Assembly (NCBI GenBank): GCA_002390485.1
Contig: DGPO01000120.1
Span: forward strand, 1,158-43,012
Direction of reading: 5' to 3'
Origin: Halieaceae bacterium UBA4438
Lineage (GTDB): Bacteria; Pseudomonadota; Gammaproteobacteria; Pseudomonadales; Halieaceae
Length of the DNA: 41,855 bases
The notes under the pieces were generated by a model. That model saw nothing but the letters and a program-made list of their open reading frames with translations, made no database searches and had not been told where the DNA came from. Positions 17,407-28,811 of this stretch are shown piece by piece. Made by a program: the position numbers and the translations under genes. How positions within the stretch are numbered: position 1 is the first letter of the stretch; each line of letters begins with the position of its first letter.

Positions 17407-17433
17407 AAAAAAAGCCCGCTCAAGGCGGGCTTT
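17407..17433 (-). terminator. intrinsic terminator after sucD
   Basis: Stem AAAGCCCGC / GCGGGCTTT with loop of five bases (17411-17433). On the minus strand it runs into seven Ts (plus 17407-17413). It ends the sucABlpdCD transcript, 20 bp after the sucD stop, and insulates htpG. Confidence 0.92.
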
Positions 17434-17453
17434 AGGACAGCGTCGAGAGCAAT

Positions 17454-18326
17454 CTACCAGCCTGTGATCTCGGCCATGGCACTGCCAATATCGGCAAGTG
17501 ATCGGACCGTCTTTACGCCCGCGTCTTCAAGCGCTGCAAATTTCTCGTCGGCCGTTCCCTTGCCCCCGGAAATAATGGCTCCCGCATGTCCCATGCGCTT
17601 GCCTGCGGGAGCAGTTACACCCGCAATATACGACACCACAGGTTTGGTCACGTTGTCTTTAATAAACGCCGCAGCTTCCTCTTCGGCTGATCCACCGATC
17701 TCACCAATCATGACGATAGACTCTGTTGCATCATCCTCTTGGAACAATCCCAAGATGTCGATGAAGTTAGAGCCCGGAATGGGGTCACCACCAATACCGA
17801 CACAGGTTGACTGGCCAAAGCCCGCGTCCGTCGTTTGCTTCACCGCTTCGTAGGTTAAGGTGCCGGACCGCGAAACAATACCGACTTTACCGGGAAGATG
17901 TATGTGTCCCGGCATAATGCCAATTTTGCTCTCGCCCGGCGTGATAACGCCTGGACAGTTTGGACCAATAAGACGCACACCGAGCTCGTCACAGCGCACC
18001 TTTGCATCCAACATATCGAGTGTTGGAATGCCCTCTGTAATACAAACGATCAGCGCTACACCCGAGTGTGCCGCCTCTAAAATTGAATCCTTGCAAAACG
18101 GCGCGGGCACATAGATGACCGACGCGTTAGCACCGGTTTGGCTGACAGCGTCAGAAACGGTGTCAAAAACCGGTAGGCCTAAATGCGCTTGCCCGCCCTT
18201 GCCCGGGGTTACACCACCGACCATCTTCGTGCCATAAGCAATGGCTTGCTCCGAGTGAAACGTACCCTGAGAGCCCGTGAAGCCCTGGCAAATAACGCGC
18301 GTATTGGAATCGATCAAAATACTCAT
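17454..18326 (-). CDS. sucD: succinyl-CoA synthetase alpha subunit
   Basis: A 290-residue alpha subunit of the TCA enzyme that makes ATP or GTP from succinyl-CoA. It has the CoA-binding Rossmann start ([12 protein letters not shown], 13-24), the GPNCPG block (121-126) and the phosphohistidine His247 in [16 protein letters not shown]. Full length (E. coli 289). The start overlaps the sucC stop by 4 bp, giving the equal translation expected for an alpha-beta complex. Last gene of the suc operon, followed by a strong terminator. Confidence 0.97.
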   Translation of the reverse strand: MSILIDSNTRVICQGFTGSQGTFHSEQAIAYGTKMVGGVTPGKGGQAHLGLPVFDTVSDAVSQTGANASVIYVPAPFCKDSILEAAHSGVALIVCITEGIPTLDMLDAKVRCDELGVRLIGPNCPGVITPGESKIGIMPGHIHLPGKVGIVSRSGTLTYEAVKQTTDAGFGQSTCVGIGGDPIPGSNFIDILGLFQEDDATESIVMIGEIGGSAEEEAAAFIKDNVTKPVVSYIAGVTAPAGKRMGHAGAIISGGKGTADEKFAALEDAGVKTVRSLADIGSAMAEITGW

Positions 18327-19492
18327 GCAGCACCTCCTGCGGCAGCGACAACCTGTTGAGCGGCATCGGTCAAACTTGTTGCGGCAATAATATTCAAACC
18401 ACTCTTGGCGAGGACATCCCGACCTAGCTCAGCGTTATTACCCTCCAGACGAACCACCACCGGGACCTCAACGCCCACTTCATTGACGGCACCAATAACG
18501 CCTTCTGCAATGAGGTCGCAACGGACGATCCCGCCAAATATGTTAATCAACACGGCTTGCACGTTCTCGTCACTTAAAATGATCTTAAAGGCCTCGGTCA
18601 CGCGCTCTTTTGTAGCACCGCCCCCAACGTCTAAAAAGTTCGCAGGTTGACCGCCGTGAAGTTTCACGATGTCCATTGTTCCCATGGCCAGGCCAGCACC
18701 ATTGACCATGCAACCAATATTGCCTTCCAGTGCAACATAGTTGAGTTCCCACTCGGCCGCTCTGGCTTCGCGCTCGTCTTCCTGCGAAGGGTCATGCATG
18801 GTCTGCAAGTCTTTGTGGCGATACATTGCATTGGAGTCGACGACAACCTTCGCGTCCAAACAATGCAAGTTCCCCTCGTCTGTAATGACCAGTGGATTAA
18901 CCTCGATAAGGGCCAAATCCTTCTCTTTAAAAAGCTTAGCTAAGCCGTTGAATATATTAACAAACTGCTTAACTTGCTGGCCTTTTAGACCCAGCTTAAA
19001 TGCGAGCTCACGACCTTGGTAGGGCTGTGGCCCCGCCAACGGATCAATGGCTGCCTTCAGAATTTTCTCAGGAGTTTCCTCCGCTACTTTCTCAATTTCC
19101 ACACCGCCCTCGGTAGACGCCATGAACACGATGCGCCGTGATGCGCGATCCACAACGGCACCGAGATACAATTCGTCCGCAATGTCGGTACACGTCTCAA
19201 CCAAAATTTTAGTCACTGGCTGTCCGTTTGCGTCGGTCTGATAAGTGACCAAGTTCTTACCCAGCCAAGCTTCGGCGAACGCGGCTGCTTCAGCCGGAGA
19301 ATCCACTAACTTTACACCGCCCGCTTTACCACGACCGCCCGCGTGGACCTGAGCTTTGACCACCCATTTGTCCCCACCAATCGCTTTCGCAGCTTCCAGT
19401 GCCGCCTCAGGCGTGTCGACAGCTTTTCCGTCAGAAACGGGCAAGCCGTATTCCGCGAAGAGTGCCTTGCCTTGATATTCGTGCAAGTTCAT
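18323..19492 (-). CDS. sucC: succinyl-CoA synthetase beta subunit
   Basis: A 389-residue ATP-grasp beta subunit (E. coli 388). [12 protein letters not shown] opens the family. The nucleotide lysine/glycine loop [13 protein letters not shown] (51-63), EVNPLV (about 197-202) and the C-terminal ligase block [11 protein letters not shown] are present. The ribosome site GGGGGA lies just before the ATG. A 24-bp perfect palindrome (19516-19539) sits in its leader, between lpd and sucC. The nucleotide preference cannot be judged with confidence. Confidence 0.97.
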   Translation of the reverse strand: MNLHEYQGKALFAEYGLPVSDGKAVDTPEAALEAAKAIGGDKWVVKAQVHAGGRGKAGGVKLVDSPAEAAAFAEAWLGKNLVTYQTDANGQPVTKILVETCTDIADELYLGAVVDRASRRIVFMASTEGGVEIEKVAEETPEKILKAAIDPLAGPQPYQGRELAFKLGLKGQQVKQFVNIFNGLAKLFKEKDLALIEVNPLVITDEGNLHCLDAKVVVDSNAMYRHKDLQTMHDPSQEDEREARAAEWELNYVALEGNIGCMVNGAGLAMGTMDIVKLHGGQPANFLDVGGGATKERVTEAFKIILSDENVQAVLINIFGGIVRCDLIAEGVIGAVNEVGVEVPVVVRLEGNNAELGRDVLAKSGLNIIAATSLTDAAQQVVAAAGGAA

Positions 19493-19515
19493 ACATCCCC
19501 CTTTATGAGTTTACG

Positions 19516-19539
19516 CAAGCGTTGCGCGCGCAACGCTTG
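19516..19539. repeat. 24-bp perfect palindrome between lpd and sucC
   Basis: The sequence is CAAGCGTTGC, GCGC, then the reverse complement of the first ten bases, so the RNA can form a 10-bp stem with a four-base loop. No T run follows on either strand, so it is not a standard terminator. It lies 23 bp upstream of the sucC start. Likely roles are an mRNA stability or processing element, or a site for a dimeric protein; I cannot tell which. Confidence 0.7.
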
Positions 19540-19577
19540 GACCTTGACCGTATGAGCCCAGGATTTTAAAAATTAGT

Positions 19578-21023
<1,446 letters not shown>

Positions 21024-21030
21024 TTACTCC

Positions 21031-22269
21031 CTAAAGTTGAAGCAGAATGCGTGACGGATCCTCAATGAGGTCCTTCACCGTGACTAAAAACTGAACCGCA
21101 GTCTTACCATCGATCAAGCGATGATCGTAGGACAGCGCCAAGTACATCATCGGACGAATCACCACTGCGCCATCGACGGCGACAGGACGATCTTTAATCG
21201 TGTGCATGCCCAGTATTGCCGTCTGCGGAGGGTTCAAAATGGGGGTCGATAATAAGGAACCAAAGACACCACCGTTAGACACCGTGAACGTTCCACCCGT
21301 CATTTCATCGATGGTGAGTTTCTTGTCTCGTGCTTTCAGACCCAAGTCTCTAATTGCTGCTTCAACATCGGCGATGCTCATAAAGTCGGCATCGCGCAAA
21401 ACAGGAACCACCAACCCGTCGTCGGTGGAGACGGCCACGCCGATGTCCTGATACCCGTGATAAACCACATCGTTCGCATCGACCGAGGCGTTCACCTCTG
21501 GGAATCGCTTCAACGCCTCGCAGCACGCGCGAACGAAGAACCCCATAAAACCGAGTCGAGTCCCATTATGAGTCTTCTCAAATTGATCTTTGTACTGCGA
21601 ACGAAGCTTCATTAGCGGCGCCATATCCACTTCGTTAAAAGTGGTCAGCATCGCTGTCTCTTGCGTCGCGGAAAGCAGGCGTTCGGCAATCTTTGCGCGC
21701 ATCCGCGTCATAGGAACTCGCCGCTCTACTCGCTCGCTGGTCGGACCCTGTGGCTCGGCCACACCGGTGGCCACCCCCGTCGGGGCCGGCGCAGAGGCTT
21801 GCACGGCAGATTTAGCCGCAGGTGCCGATTCAGCGTGAGCCGTGGCCATAAAATTAACCACGTCTTCTTTGTTGATGCGACCGTCTTTGCCAGTACCGGC
21901 AATGGCGCGCGGATCCAGCCTGTGCTCATCGATAAGTTGCCGAGCAGCCGGCCCCATCGGGACATCGGGACTCGCTAAGGCACTTACTGACGGAGCAGCT
22001 TCGGTAGACGACTCAACAGACTCAGAACCCTCACCCGGTGTGAGCTCAGCGAGAAGCGCTTCGCTTTCGATCGTATTACCAACCTCGACAAGTATGCGAT
22101 CCAAACGGCCTGCCTCGGGGGCCACCACTTCCATGACCACCTTGTCAGTCTCAATTTCAACTAACAGCTCGTCTCGCTGAACAAAGTCCCCTTCCTTCTT
22201 GTGCCACAACGACACCTCACCATCGGCTACTGATTCAGGAAATGCCGGCGCTTTGATTTCTATTTTCAT
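21031..22269 (-). CDS. sucB: 2-oxoglutarate dehydrogenase E2 (dihydrolipoyl succinyltransferase)
   Basis: A 412-residue E2 core subunit. Domains in order: one lipoyl domain (1-75, lipoyl Lys43 in ETDKVVMEV), an Ala/Pro/Ser-rich linker, a peripheral-subunit-binding domain (about 105-140, with [10 protein letters not shown]), a second flexible linker, and the catalytic domain (about 180-412) with the active-site block [12 protein letters not shown] near 383. It passes succinyl groups to CoA. The [14 protein letters not shown] start is characteristic of SucB rather than AceF. Operon position is between sucA and lpd. Confidence 0.97.
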   Translation of the reverse strand: MKIEIKAPAFPESVADGEVSLWHKKEGDFVQRDELLVEIETDKVVMEVVAPEAGRLDRILVEVGNTIESEALLAELTPGEGSESVESSTEAAPSVSALASPDVPMGPAARQLIDEHRLDPRAIAGTGKDGRINKEDVVNFMATAHAESAPAAKSAVQASAPAPTGVATGVAEPQGPTSERVERRVPMTRMRAKIAERLLSATQETAMLTTFNEVDMAPLMKLRSQYKDQFEKTHNGTRLGFMGFFVRACCEALKRFPEVNASVDANDVVYHGYQDIGVAVSTDDGLVVPVLRDADFMSIADVEAAIRDLGLKARDKKLTIDEMTGGTFTVSNGGVFGSLLSTPILNPPQTAILGMHTIKDRPVAVDGAVVIRPMMYLALSYDHRLIDGKTAVQFLVTVKDLIEDPSRILLQL

Positions 22270-22299
22270 GATAATTGTCCGTTTTACTCACGTTTTTAA

Positions 22300-22320
22300 C
22301 AGCCCTTCACCCCAGGGCTG
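22300..22320. repeat. inverted repeat at the sucA-sucB junction
   Basis: CAGCCCT, seven-base loop, AGGGCTG. The loop holds the sucA stop codon (22307-22309). On the minus strand the downstream bases are TTAAAAAC, not a T run, so it is unlikely to end transcription. It could protect or separate the sucA and sucB parts of the message. Confidence 0.4.
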
Positions 22321-25156
22321 CAGATATAAATGCCTCTTGCTCTTGCACATGCAACGCGGTGTAGCCCGCGGAAACTGATGCTGAAGGCGTTCGCCCTACA
22401 TAACGAAGCTGAGCACCAAACATTGCCAGTGAAACCAACCGCCGCATTGAATCTTGAATCGAGTACCAAGCGCCCTGATTCATCGGCTCCTCTTGGCACC
22501 AAACAACGCTAGCCTCACGTGGGAATGCGCCGAGAATGCGTTTTAACTCTTCCTCAGGCAGCGGATAGAGCTGTTCAACCCTGATGAGGGCGACATGGTT
22601 TACACCGCGATCGGCGCGTGCCGCATCGAGGTCGTAGTAAACCTTACCCGAACACAGAACCACCCGAGTCACTTGCTGCTTATCGCTCACCTTCTCATCG
22701 TCGATGACGGGCTGGAAATGGCCGTTGGCCAGCTCATCGAGCGTTGACACCGCACTCTTGTGCCGTAGGAGACTTTTAGGAGACATGACGATGAGTGGCT
22801 TTCGCAACGGCCTGACACCCTGTCGGCGAAGCATATGAAATACTTGAGCCGGTGTTGTAGGCACACAAACCTGAATGTTTTCTTGCGCCGACAATTGAAG
22901 GTAGCGCTCAAGCCTTGCAGACGAGTGCTCCGGACCTTGCCCCTCGTACCCGTGGGGGAGCAACATGGTCAGCCCACAAAGCCTTGCCCACTTGTATTCA
23001 CCACTGGTGATAAATTGATCGATAACAACCTGGGCGCCATTGGCAAAATCACCAAACTGAGCCTCCCAAATCACCATCCCACTGGGAGACGTTGTGGCAT
23101 AGCCGTACTCAAAGGCGAGAACAGCCTCCTCAGACAACAATGAGTCATAAATCTCGAACTTGGCTTGCGACTCAGACAAATGTTGAAGAGGAACGTGGAC
23201 TTCCGGTTTGTTCTGCGCGTGCAGAACCGCATGTCTGTGCGAGAACGTTCCGCGACCGATGTCCTGCCCTGTCATTCGAACGGGATACCCCTCTGCCAGA
23301 AGAGACGCATAGGCCATATTCTCAGCAAAGCCCCAGTTAATTTCGAGCGCGCCCGCCGCCATTCTCCCTCGGTCCTCAAGGAGTTTTTTGACCTGCCGCT
23401 GAAGCACAAAGCCTTCTGGAACTCGCCCCATAATCTCAGCAAGCTCTCGCAACCGCGCGGCACTCACAGACGTGTCGCAGTCCATATCCCAGTTATGGCC
23501 AAGGTATGGCTTCCAGTCTACGAATAACTCGGTGTTCGGCTCCATGACTAGCTGCGTAACCAGCGGTTCGCCTCGATCCAGAGACTCCCGGTAGCGCTCC
23601 ATCAGCGCTGCGTCTTCATCGGCCGTTAAAACGTCCTCGGCAATCAGTCGCTTGGCATAGAGGTCTCGCGTCGACGCATGCTGTTTAATGGTGGCGTACA
23701 TCAGGGGCTGCGTCACCGAAGGCTCATCCGCCTCGTTGTGCCCCCGACGTCGATAACACACCAAATCGATAACAACGTCTTTCTTGAACTGATTTCTGAA
23801 ATCAACCGCCAACTGCGTGGCAAACACCACCGCTTCAGGATCGTCACCGTTCACGTGGAAGATCGGCGCCTGAACCATCTTCGCAACATCCGTGCAGTAC
23901 TCCGCAGAGCGCGCGTCCTCTTGACGACTCGTCGTAAAGCCGACTTGGTTATTAATCACGATGTGCAGCGTTCCACCCGTTTTATAGCCCCGGGTTTGAG
24001 ACATCTGAAACGTCTCCATGACGACGCCCTGGCCAGCAAATGCGGCGTCCCCATGAATTACCAGTGGAACAACCGTATCGCCAACCGTGTCTTTGCGACG
24101 GTCTTGCCGCGCACGTACCGAACCCTCGACGACCGGTGAAACGATTTCTAAATGAGAGGGGTTGAATGCCAGTGCCAGGTGAACTTCACCGCCCGGCGTC
24201 ATAATGTTCGATGAAAATCCTTGATGGTACTTAACGTCACCCGAACCAAAGTAAGACGCTCGCCCCTCGAATTCATCAAACAACTCGCTGGGATTCTTTC
24301 CTAAAATATTGATCAAGACATTGAGACGACCCCGGTGAGCCATGCCAATGACCACCTCTTTAGCGCCGTAGCCGCCGCTGCGCTGAATCGCTTCAGACAT
24401 CATAGGAATCAGGCTCTCGCCGCCCTCCAGACCAAACCGCTTAGTCCCTGGGTACTTCGACGCCAAAGACTTTTCTAAACCTTCGGCCTTGATCAGTCTG
24501 CGTAGAATTTGAATGCGGGTCTCACGATCAAGCGCAGGCGCGCTCCGCACCGACTCCATGCGACTCATGATCCAGTGGCGCTCGTCGGTATTGACGATGT
24601 GCATGAACTCCGCGCCAATCGTGTGGCAGTAGGTCCGCTCAAGCGCCGCTCGAATTTCAGCCAACGTCGCGTCTGCCTTGCCGATGTATAAACTTCCCAC
24701 CTGAAACACCGTATCGAGGTCGGCCTCTGAGAGTTCATGGAACTCCAGTTCAAGGTCAGCAACCGGCGCCCGGTCCGCCAGGGCCAATGGGTCTAGCTTG
24801 GCTTTTTGATGTCCACGCTGCCGATAAGCTGAAATCAACTGCACCACACGAACCTGTTTGCGCTCGTATTCCGTGGCTTGTGAGTCCTGACTGCGGGTTG
24901 CCTCCGTGCGAACTCGCATTTTGCTGATGCGAGCGAACTGCTGGCGCAGCACCGAGTGCGGCAGATCGCGCAAATTGTTTGTACTGGTCTGGACTTTTGG
25001 TAGGCGGTCGAAGTAGTCCCGCCACTCTGGCGGAATGTCATTTGGATCTTTTAAGTACGTCTCGTAAAGCGCCTCAACGTAGGCAGCATTGCCACCTGAG
25101 AGGTGCGACGTGCTTCGCTGTTGCTCCATGCTGGGTAGGTCTATCGACTTTGCCAT
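22307..25156 (-). CDS. sucA: 2-oxoglutarate dehydrogenase E1
   Basis: A 949-residue thiamine-diphosphate E1 subunit (E. coli 933) that decarboxylates 2-oxoglutarate and transfers succinyl to E2. Visible are the N-terminal E2-interacting helix (with YVEALYETYLKDP), RFGLEGGESLIP, IGMAHRGRLNVL, the ThDP-binding HGDAAFAGQGVV and VINNQVGFTTS, and the transketolase-like C-terminal part (GTFSHRHAVLH). I start at ATG 25156 because GGGGGAAG lies 8 bp upstream; a further 30 bp of open frame has no such site. First gene after the terminator that closes sdhCDAB, so it probably also has its own promoter, which I could not pin down. Confidence 0.97.
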   Translation of the reverse strand: MAKSIDLPSMEQQRSTSHLSGGNAAYVEALYETYLKDPNDIPPEWRDYFDRLPKVQTSTNNLRDLPHSVLRQQFARISKMRVRTEATRSQDSQATEYERKQVRVVQLISAYRQRGHQKAKLDPLALADRAPVADLELEFHELSEADLDTVFQVGSLYIGKADATLAEIRAALERTYCHTIGAEFMHIVNTDERHWIMSRMESVRSAPALDRETRIQILRRLIKAEGLEKSLASKYPGTKRFGLEGGESLIPMMSEAIQRSGGYGAKEVVIGMAHRGRLNVLINILGKNPSELFDEFEGRASYFGSGDVKYHQGFSSNIMTPGGEVHLALAFNPSHLEIVSPVVEGSVRARQDRRKDTVGDTVVPLVIHGDAAFAGQGVVMETFQMSQTRGYKTGGTLHIVINNQVGFTTSRQEDARSAEYCTDVAKMVQAPIFHVNGDDPEAVVFATQLAVDFRNQFKKDVVIDLVCYRRRGHNEADEPSVTQPLMYATIKQHASTRDLYAKRLIAEDVLTADEDAALMERYRESLDRGEPLVTQLVMEPNTELFVDWKPYLGHNWDMDCDTSVSAARLRELAEIMGRVPEGFVLQRQVKKLLEDRGRMAAGALEINWGFAENMAYASLLAEGYPVRMTGQDIGRGTFSHRHAVLHAQNKPEVHVPLQHLSESQAKFEIYDSLLSEEAVLAFEYGYATTSPSGMVIWEAQFGDFANGAQVVIDQFITSGEYKWARLCGLTMLLPHGYEGQGPEHSSARLERYLQLSAQENIQVCVPTTPAQVFHMLRRQGVRPLRKPLIVMSPKSLLRHKSAVSTLDELANGHFQPVIDDEKVSDKQQVTRVVLCSGKVYYDLDAARADRGVNHVALIRVEQLYPLPEEELKRILGAFPREASVVWCQEEPMNQGAWYSIQDSMRRLVSLAMFGAQLRYVGRTPSASVSAGYTALHVQEQEAFISAALG

Positions 25157-25275
25157 GCACACTTCCCCCGAAGTCATTTGCGGCAACTTATTGTTTGGTA
25201 TGTATTACCGCATCACGAGGAATATTTTACGCTGTCCGGTAGTGAATTCCCATGCACCAGCAGAGTCCAAATAGC

Positions 25276-25298
25276 AAAAACGCCACAAAAGTGGCGTT
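25276..25298 (-). terminator. intrinsic terminator between sdhB and sucA
   Basis: Stem AACGCCAC / GTGGCGTT with a four-base loop (25279-25298); on the minus strand it runs straight into TTTTT (plus 25276-25280). A weaker inverted repeat ACCTAA/TTAGGT (25305-25323) precedes it. It lies 49 bp after the sdhB stop and should end or thin out the sdh transcript before suc. Confidence 0.8.
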
Positions 25299-25346
25299 AA
25301 TATTACCTAATATAACTTTAGGTTATGAGTTGCATAACTGGATTGC

Positions 25347-26054
25347 CTAGGCGGCTCGACTGAGCAACATAGAGCGAATATGACCAATTGCGCGCGTGGG
25401 ATTCAAACCCTTGGGACACACGTTGACGCAGTTTTGAATACCGTGACACCGAAACACGCTGAAGGGATCGTCGAGCTTTGACAACCGCTCTTCAGTCGCC
25501 TGGTCACGACTGTCAGCAAGAAATCGGTAAGCCTGTAACAAGCCCGCTGGACCGATAAATCGGTCAGGATTCCACCAAAACGATGGGCAGCTGGTCGAGC
25601 AGCACGCGCAGAGAATACATTCGTAAAGTCCGTCGAGCTTCGCCCGGTCCTCTGGCGTTTGCAATCGCTCAATAGCCGGTGCCGGAGTGCTGTTCTGAAG
25701 ATAAGGCTCAATCTTCTCGTACTGCGCATAGAACAGGCTCATATCAACCACTAGATCACGCACCACAGGCAGACCGGGTAACGGCCGAATCACCAGCTTG
25801 TTCTTCTTCACCGTTTCCGAAAGAGGCGTGATACAGGCGAGTCCGTTTCTCCCGTTAATATTAAGCCCATCGGATCCACAAACGCCCTCTCGACAGCTGC
25901 GGCGGTACGTCACAGTGGCGTCGTGATCGGCCTTGATCATCTCAAGCACGTCAAGAACCATGAGGTCTTTCCCTGCCGTATCGACACGGTACTCCTGCAT
26001 CTGTGGCGACGCATCGGTTTCTGGGTTAAAGCGATAAACACTGACCTGCAACAT
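25347..26054 (-). CDS. sdhB: succinate dehydrogenase iron-sulfur subunit
   Basis: A 235-residue subunit carrying electrons from FAD to quinone. Three cluster sites are visible: [2Fe-2S] in CREGVCGSDGLNINGRNG plus a following Cys (about 59-79), [4Fe-4S] in CILCACCSTSCPSF (about 151-164), and [3Fe-4S] in CHGIQNCVNVCPKG. The Trp/Tyr-rich quinone-facing block WWNPDRF follows the second site. Length is near the E. coli 238. It lies 18 bp after sdhA and closes sdhCDAB. Confidence 0.97.
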   Translation of the reverse strand: MLQVSVYRFNPETDASPQMQEYRVDTAGKDLMVLDVLEMIKADHDATVTYRRSCREGVCGSDGLNINGRNGLACITPLSETVKKNKLVIRPLPGLPVVRDLVVDMSLFYAQYEKIEPYLQNSTPAPAIERLQTPEDRAKLDGLYECILCACCSTSCPSFWWNPDRFIGPAGLLQAYRFLADSRDQATEERLSKLDDPFSVFRCHGIQNCVNVCPKGLNPTRAIGHIRSMLLSRAA

Positions 26055-26072
26055 CTATTATCTCCTCGCAGA

Positions 26073-27836
26073 TTAGTAGGTGCGTATTTTGGGTTGGAAG
26101 GTATCGACGGTCTTTGGCGTGAAGTTGACCGACCGCTTCGTCACCGCCTTACTTTCTCTGTGGTAGATCGAATGGCACAGCCACTCGTCATCATCTCTTT
26201 CGGTGAAGTCTTCCCGCGCGTGGGCGCCGCGACTTTCCTTCCTAGCTTCGGCAACGATAGCGGTCGCCTCGGCTGTTTCAAACAAATTTTGCAGCTCCAA
26301 GCATTCGATACGTGCCGTGTTAAACGCATTACTCTTATCTTCGAGTTTGACGTTATCGATACGCCCTTTTAAGTCGGCTAACTTCTTAATGCCTTCTTGC
26401 ATAAACTCGCCCTTGCGGAAGACGCCAAAGTAGTTCTGCATGACGCCCTGGAGTTCTTTTCGCAGCGCAGACACGTTTTCACCACTGTCGTTCGCATTCA
26501 ACGACACCAGACGCTCATTGGCCTGGGAAATGTCGTCCGGTGATGCATCACGCATTTCAATGCCTTGTCGCAGCGCATCTTCAATAAACAAGCCTGAGGC
26601 GCGACCGAACACCACTAAGTCGAGTAGCGAGTTACCGCCTAAACGATTCGCACCGTGCACCGAAACACACGCGACCTCACCACAGGCGTAGAGACCGGGA
26701 ATAACGTGATCATTGCCCTGTGCGTCAACAGTCAAGGCTTGCCCGTGAATATTGGTAGGAATACCGCCCATCATGTAGTGACAGGTCGGCACTACTGGAA
26801 TCGGCTCTTTTACCGGGTCCACATGAGCGAACGTACGGGACAGCTCACAAATGCCGGGGAGACGAGACTCTAGGACCTCTTCACCCAAATGATCGAGCTT
26901 TAACTTCACATGATCTTTGTCTGGGCCACATCCGCGCCCTTCGAGAATCTCCAGAACCATAGAGCGCGCGACAACGTCTCTACCGGCAAGATCTTTGGCA
27001 TTCGGCGCATAGCGCTCCATAAATCGCTCGCCATCTGCGTTAACTAAGTATCCGCCCTCGCCCCGGCACCCTTCGGTGACGAGCGTGCCCGCGCCGTAGA
27101 TACCTGTTGGGTGAAACTGCCACATCTCAATGTCTTGAACCGGAACACCGGCCCTCAGCGCCATACCCACGCCGTCGCCGGTATTAATGTGCGCATTGGT
27201 TGTTGATGCGTAGATGCGACCGGCGCCGCCCGTTGCAAAGACAGTGGCCTTTGATTTGACGTACACGGTCTCGCCCGTCTCAATGCAAATCGCAATAACA
27301 CCCACAACGGCGCCGTCCTGATTTTTGACCAGGTCGGTTGCAAACCATTCGTTAAAAAAGACCGTCTCGTTTTTAACGTTATTCTGATACAGCGTGTGCA
27401 ACAGCGCATGACCTGTACGGTCAGCTGCCGCGCAGGTTCGCGCAGCCTGTCCACCCTCCCCAAAATTTTTGGACTGACCCCCGAACGGGCGCTGATAGAT
27501 ACGGCCCTCTTCGGTGCGTGAGAATGGCAGCCCCATGTGCTCGAGCTCAAATATAGCCTCGGGACCGACTGAGCACATGTATTCAATGGCGTCTTGATCC
27601 CCAATGTAATCACTGCCTTTGACCGTGTCGTACATGTGCCAACGCCAGTCATCATCGGGGTCTGAGCTCGCAATCGCACACGTAATTCCACCCTGCGCAC
27701 TCACCGTGTGTGAGCGAGTGGGAAACACTTTAGAAATAACTGCGGTTTTGTAGCCTGACTGAGCCAGTTGAAGCGCCGCGCGCATACCCGCGCCACCGCC
27801 ACCAACAATTACGCCATCGAACGAGATAGTTCGCAT
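26073..27836 (-). CDS. sdhA: succinate dehydrogenase flavoprotein subunit
   Basis: A 587-residue subunit (E. coli 588) that oxidises succinate to fumarate. It has the FAD dinucleotide motif [11 protein letters not shown] near the start, the flavinylated His in [10 protein letters not shown], active-site blocks [10 protein letters not shown] and [13 protein letters not shown], and the C-terminal Arg-rich [12 protein letters not shown] use ATG 27836 (MRTISFDG) with GGGAGAAG upstream; 30 bp of further open frame is not supported. Part of sdhCDAB. Confidence 0.97.
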   Translation of the reverse strand: MRTISFDGVIVGGGGAGMRAALQLAQSGYKTAVISKVFPTRSHTVSAQGGITCAIASSDPDDDWRWHMYDTVKGSDYIGDQDAIEYMCSVGPEAIFELEHMGLPFSRTEEGRIYQRPFGGQSKNFGEGGQAARTCAAADRTGHALLHTLYQNNVKNETVFFNEWFATDLVKNQDGAVVGVIAICIETGETVYVKSKATVFATGGAGRIYASTTNAHINTGDGVGMALRAGVPVQDIEMWQFHPTGIYGAGTLVTEGCRGEGGYLVNADGERFMERYAPNAKDLAGRDVVARSMVLEILEGRGCGPDKDHVKLKLDHLGEEVLESRLPGICELSRTFAHVDPVKEPIPVVPTCHYMMGGIPTNIHGQALTVDAQGNDHVIPGLYACGEVACVSVHGANRLGGNSLLDLVVFGRASGLFIEDALRQGIEMRDASPDDISQANERLVSLNANDSGENVSALRKELQGVMQNYFGVFRKGEFMQEGIKKLADLKGRIDNVKLEDKSNAFNTARIECLELQNLFETAEATAIVAEARKESRGAHAREDFTERDDDEWLCHSIYHRESKAVTKRSVNFTPKTVDTFQPKIRTY

Positions 27837-27875
27837 CCCTTTACTTCTCCCAACCGGTCCTCGCAAGCGCGAGGG

Positions 27876-28235
27876 TTAACTCCAAATAACTTGAATGACC
27901 CAAATCGCATAAACCACAAGCAGTAAAACGACCCCAATCTGCACGACCGGTCGCACGACATTGCCCATTTTTCCCAGCATGTATTCGGTCAAATAGTCTG
28001 TGAACACCGTCCACAAACCAATCCACGCGTGAGAGACGTAGGCGCCTATCGCAAGCAATGTAAACACCTTCATGGCCGTCGTGTCGTGCAATGCTCGCCA
28101 TGAAGTGTAGTCAATCCCAGATGCAATCTGGAAACCAATGAATAAAAAATATGCGAGCAGTATGAGTGAGCTGACGCGCTGTATGAGCCAGTCCGACAAT
28201 CCGTTTCGACTAAAGCTTGTGACCTGAGTTACCAC
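27876..28235 (-). CDS. sdhD: succinate dehydrogenase membrane anchor SdhD
   Basis: A 119-residue anchor with three membrane helices. The haem b ligand is the His of SHAWIGLWTVFTDY, matching E. coli His71. I choose the GTG at 28235: the protein then opens MVTQVTSFSRNG, which lines up with E. coli MVSNASALGRNG, and GGGGGG lies 6 bp upstream. An ATG 15 bp earlier has no ribosome site. It overlaps sdhC by 7 bp. Confidence 0.93.
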   Translation of the reverse strand: MVTQVTSFSRNGLSDWLIQRVSSLILLAYFLFIGFQIASGIDYTSWRALHDTTAMKVFTLLAIGAYVSHAWIGLWTVFTDYLTEYMLGKMGNVVRPVVQIGVVLLLVVYAIWVIQVIWS

Positions 28236-28618
28236 AGTGCGACCCCCCATGCGATAGCCGCTAACGCTGTCGCCGCGAATAAAATTTGAGCCCCCAGGGC
28301 ACCACTCTTAAAGTCTTCACCGACCCCCATGTCCATGATGAGGTGACGAATACCCGCCAGCGCGTGGTAACTAAAGGTCACCAAAAACAACCAGAGCAAG
28401 GCTTTAGCGGTATTGCCCGAAAGGACCGACAACAACTGATCGAAACTTTCTTGCGAGGCAAGGCTGGCGTCGAGCGCCCACACCATCAACACACTGGACG
28501 CAAACAAAACAACACCTGACACCCGATGCGAAATCGAGGCCAAGGCCGTAACCGGAAGCTTAATAGTGCTCAGATCAAGATTGACAGGACGACTGTCCTT
28601 ACTGCCGCGTGGTTTCAC
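28229..28618 (-). CDS. sdhC: succinate dehydrogenase cytochrome b556 subunit SdhC
   Basis: A 129-residue membrane anchor (E. coli 129). RPVNLDLSTIKLPVTALASI and SHRVSGV form the quinone-site region (Ser and Arg), and the haem ligand is the His of SYHALAGIRHLIMDMG. Three hydrophobic helices follow the family plan. The start is GTG, with GGGGGC upstream. First gene of sdhCDAB, directly behind a near-consensus promoter and divergent from gltA. Confidence 0.95.
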   Translation of the reverse strand: MKPRGSKDSRPVNLDLSTIKLPVTALASISHRVSGVVLFASSVLMVWALDASLASQESFDQLLSVLSGNTAKALLWLFLVTFSYHALAGIRHLIMDMGVGEDFKSGALGAQILFAATALAAIAWGVALW

Positions 28619-28661
28619 TTATTAGCCCCCAGAGCGTTCAAGTGGTCAGATTCGAGGCGAG

Positions 28662-28690
28662 AGTATAGGTAGTCCCCCACCAACTGACAA
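28662..28690 (-). promoter_or_regulatory. sigma-70 promoter of sdhCDAB
   Basis: On the minus strand TTGTCA (plus 28685-28690, 5/6) is followed by exactly 17 bp and TATACT (plus 28662-28667, 5/6). The predicted start is about 35 bp before the sdhC GTG. One of the strongest promoter matches in the window. Confidence 0.8.
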
Positions 28691-28704
28691 ATTCATCTGA
28701 CAAA
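28684..28704. repeat. paired 8-bp direct repeat at the sdhC -35
   Basis: CTGACAAA occurs at 28684-28691 and again at 28697-28704, 13 bp apart from start to start. The first copy overlaps the sdhC -35. The placement suggests an activator or repressor site, but 13-bp spacing is not a whole helical turn and the protein is unknown. Confidence 0.4.
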
Positions 28705-28749
28705 ACATCATCATCAGCCGTATTTAGTCAGGACATTATTGTTGTAAAA

Positions 28750-28778
28750 TTGACACTCACCAGTCGTGCCGCTAGTTT
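28750..28778 (+). promoter_or_regulatory. possible gltA promoter
   Basis: A perfect TTGACA (28750-28755) lies 17 bp before TAGTTT (28773-28778), which fits the -10 consensus in only three of six places. The start would be about 25-30 bp before gltA, whose ATG has GGGGGA upstream. A weak -10 fits a promoter that needs an activator. Confidence 0.4.
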
Positions 28779-28811
28779 GGCGCCACACAAATTCAGGTCG
28801 GGGGACTTAAG

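Noticed and set aside
23678..24139. 153-codon open frame opposite sucA
   Set aside because: sucA is beyond doubt in this stretch, and the reverse frame shows no recognisable motif.
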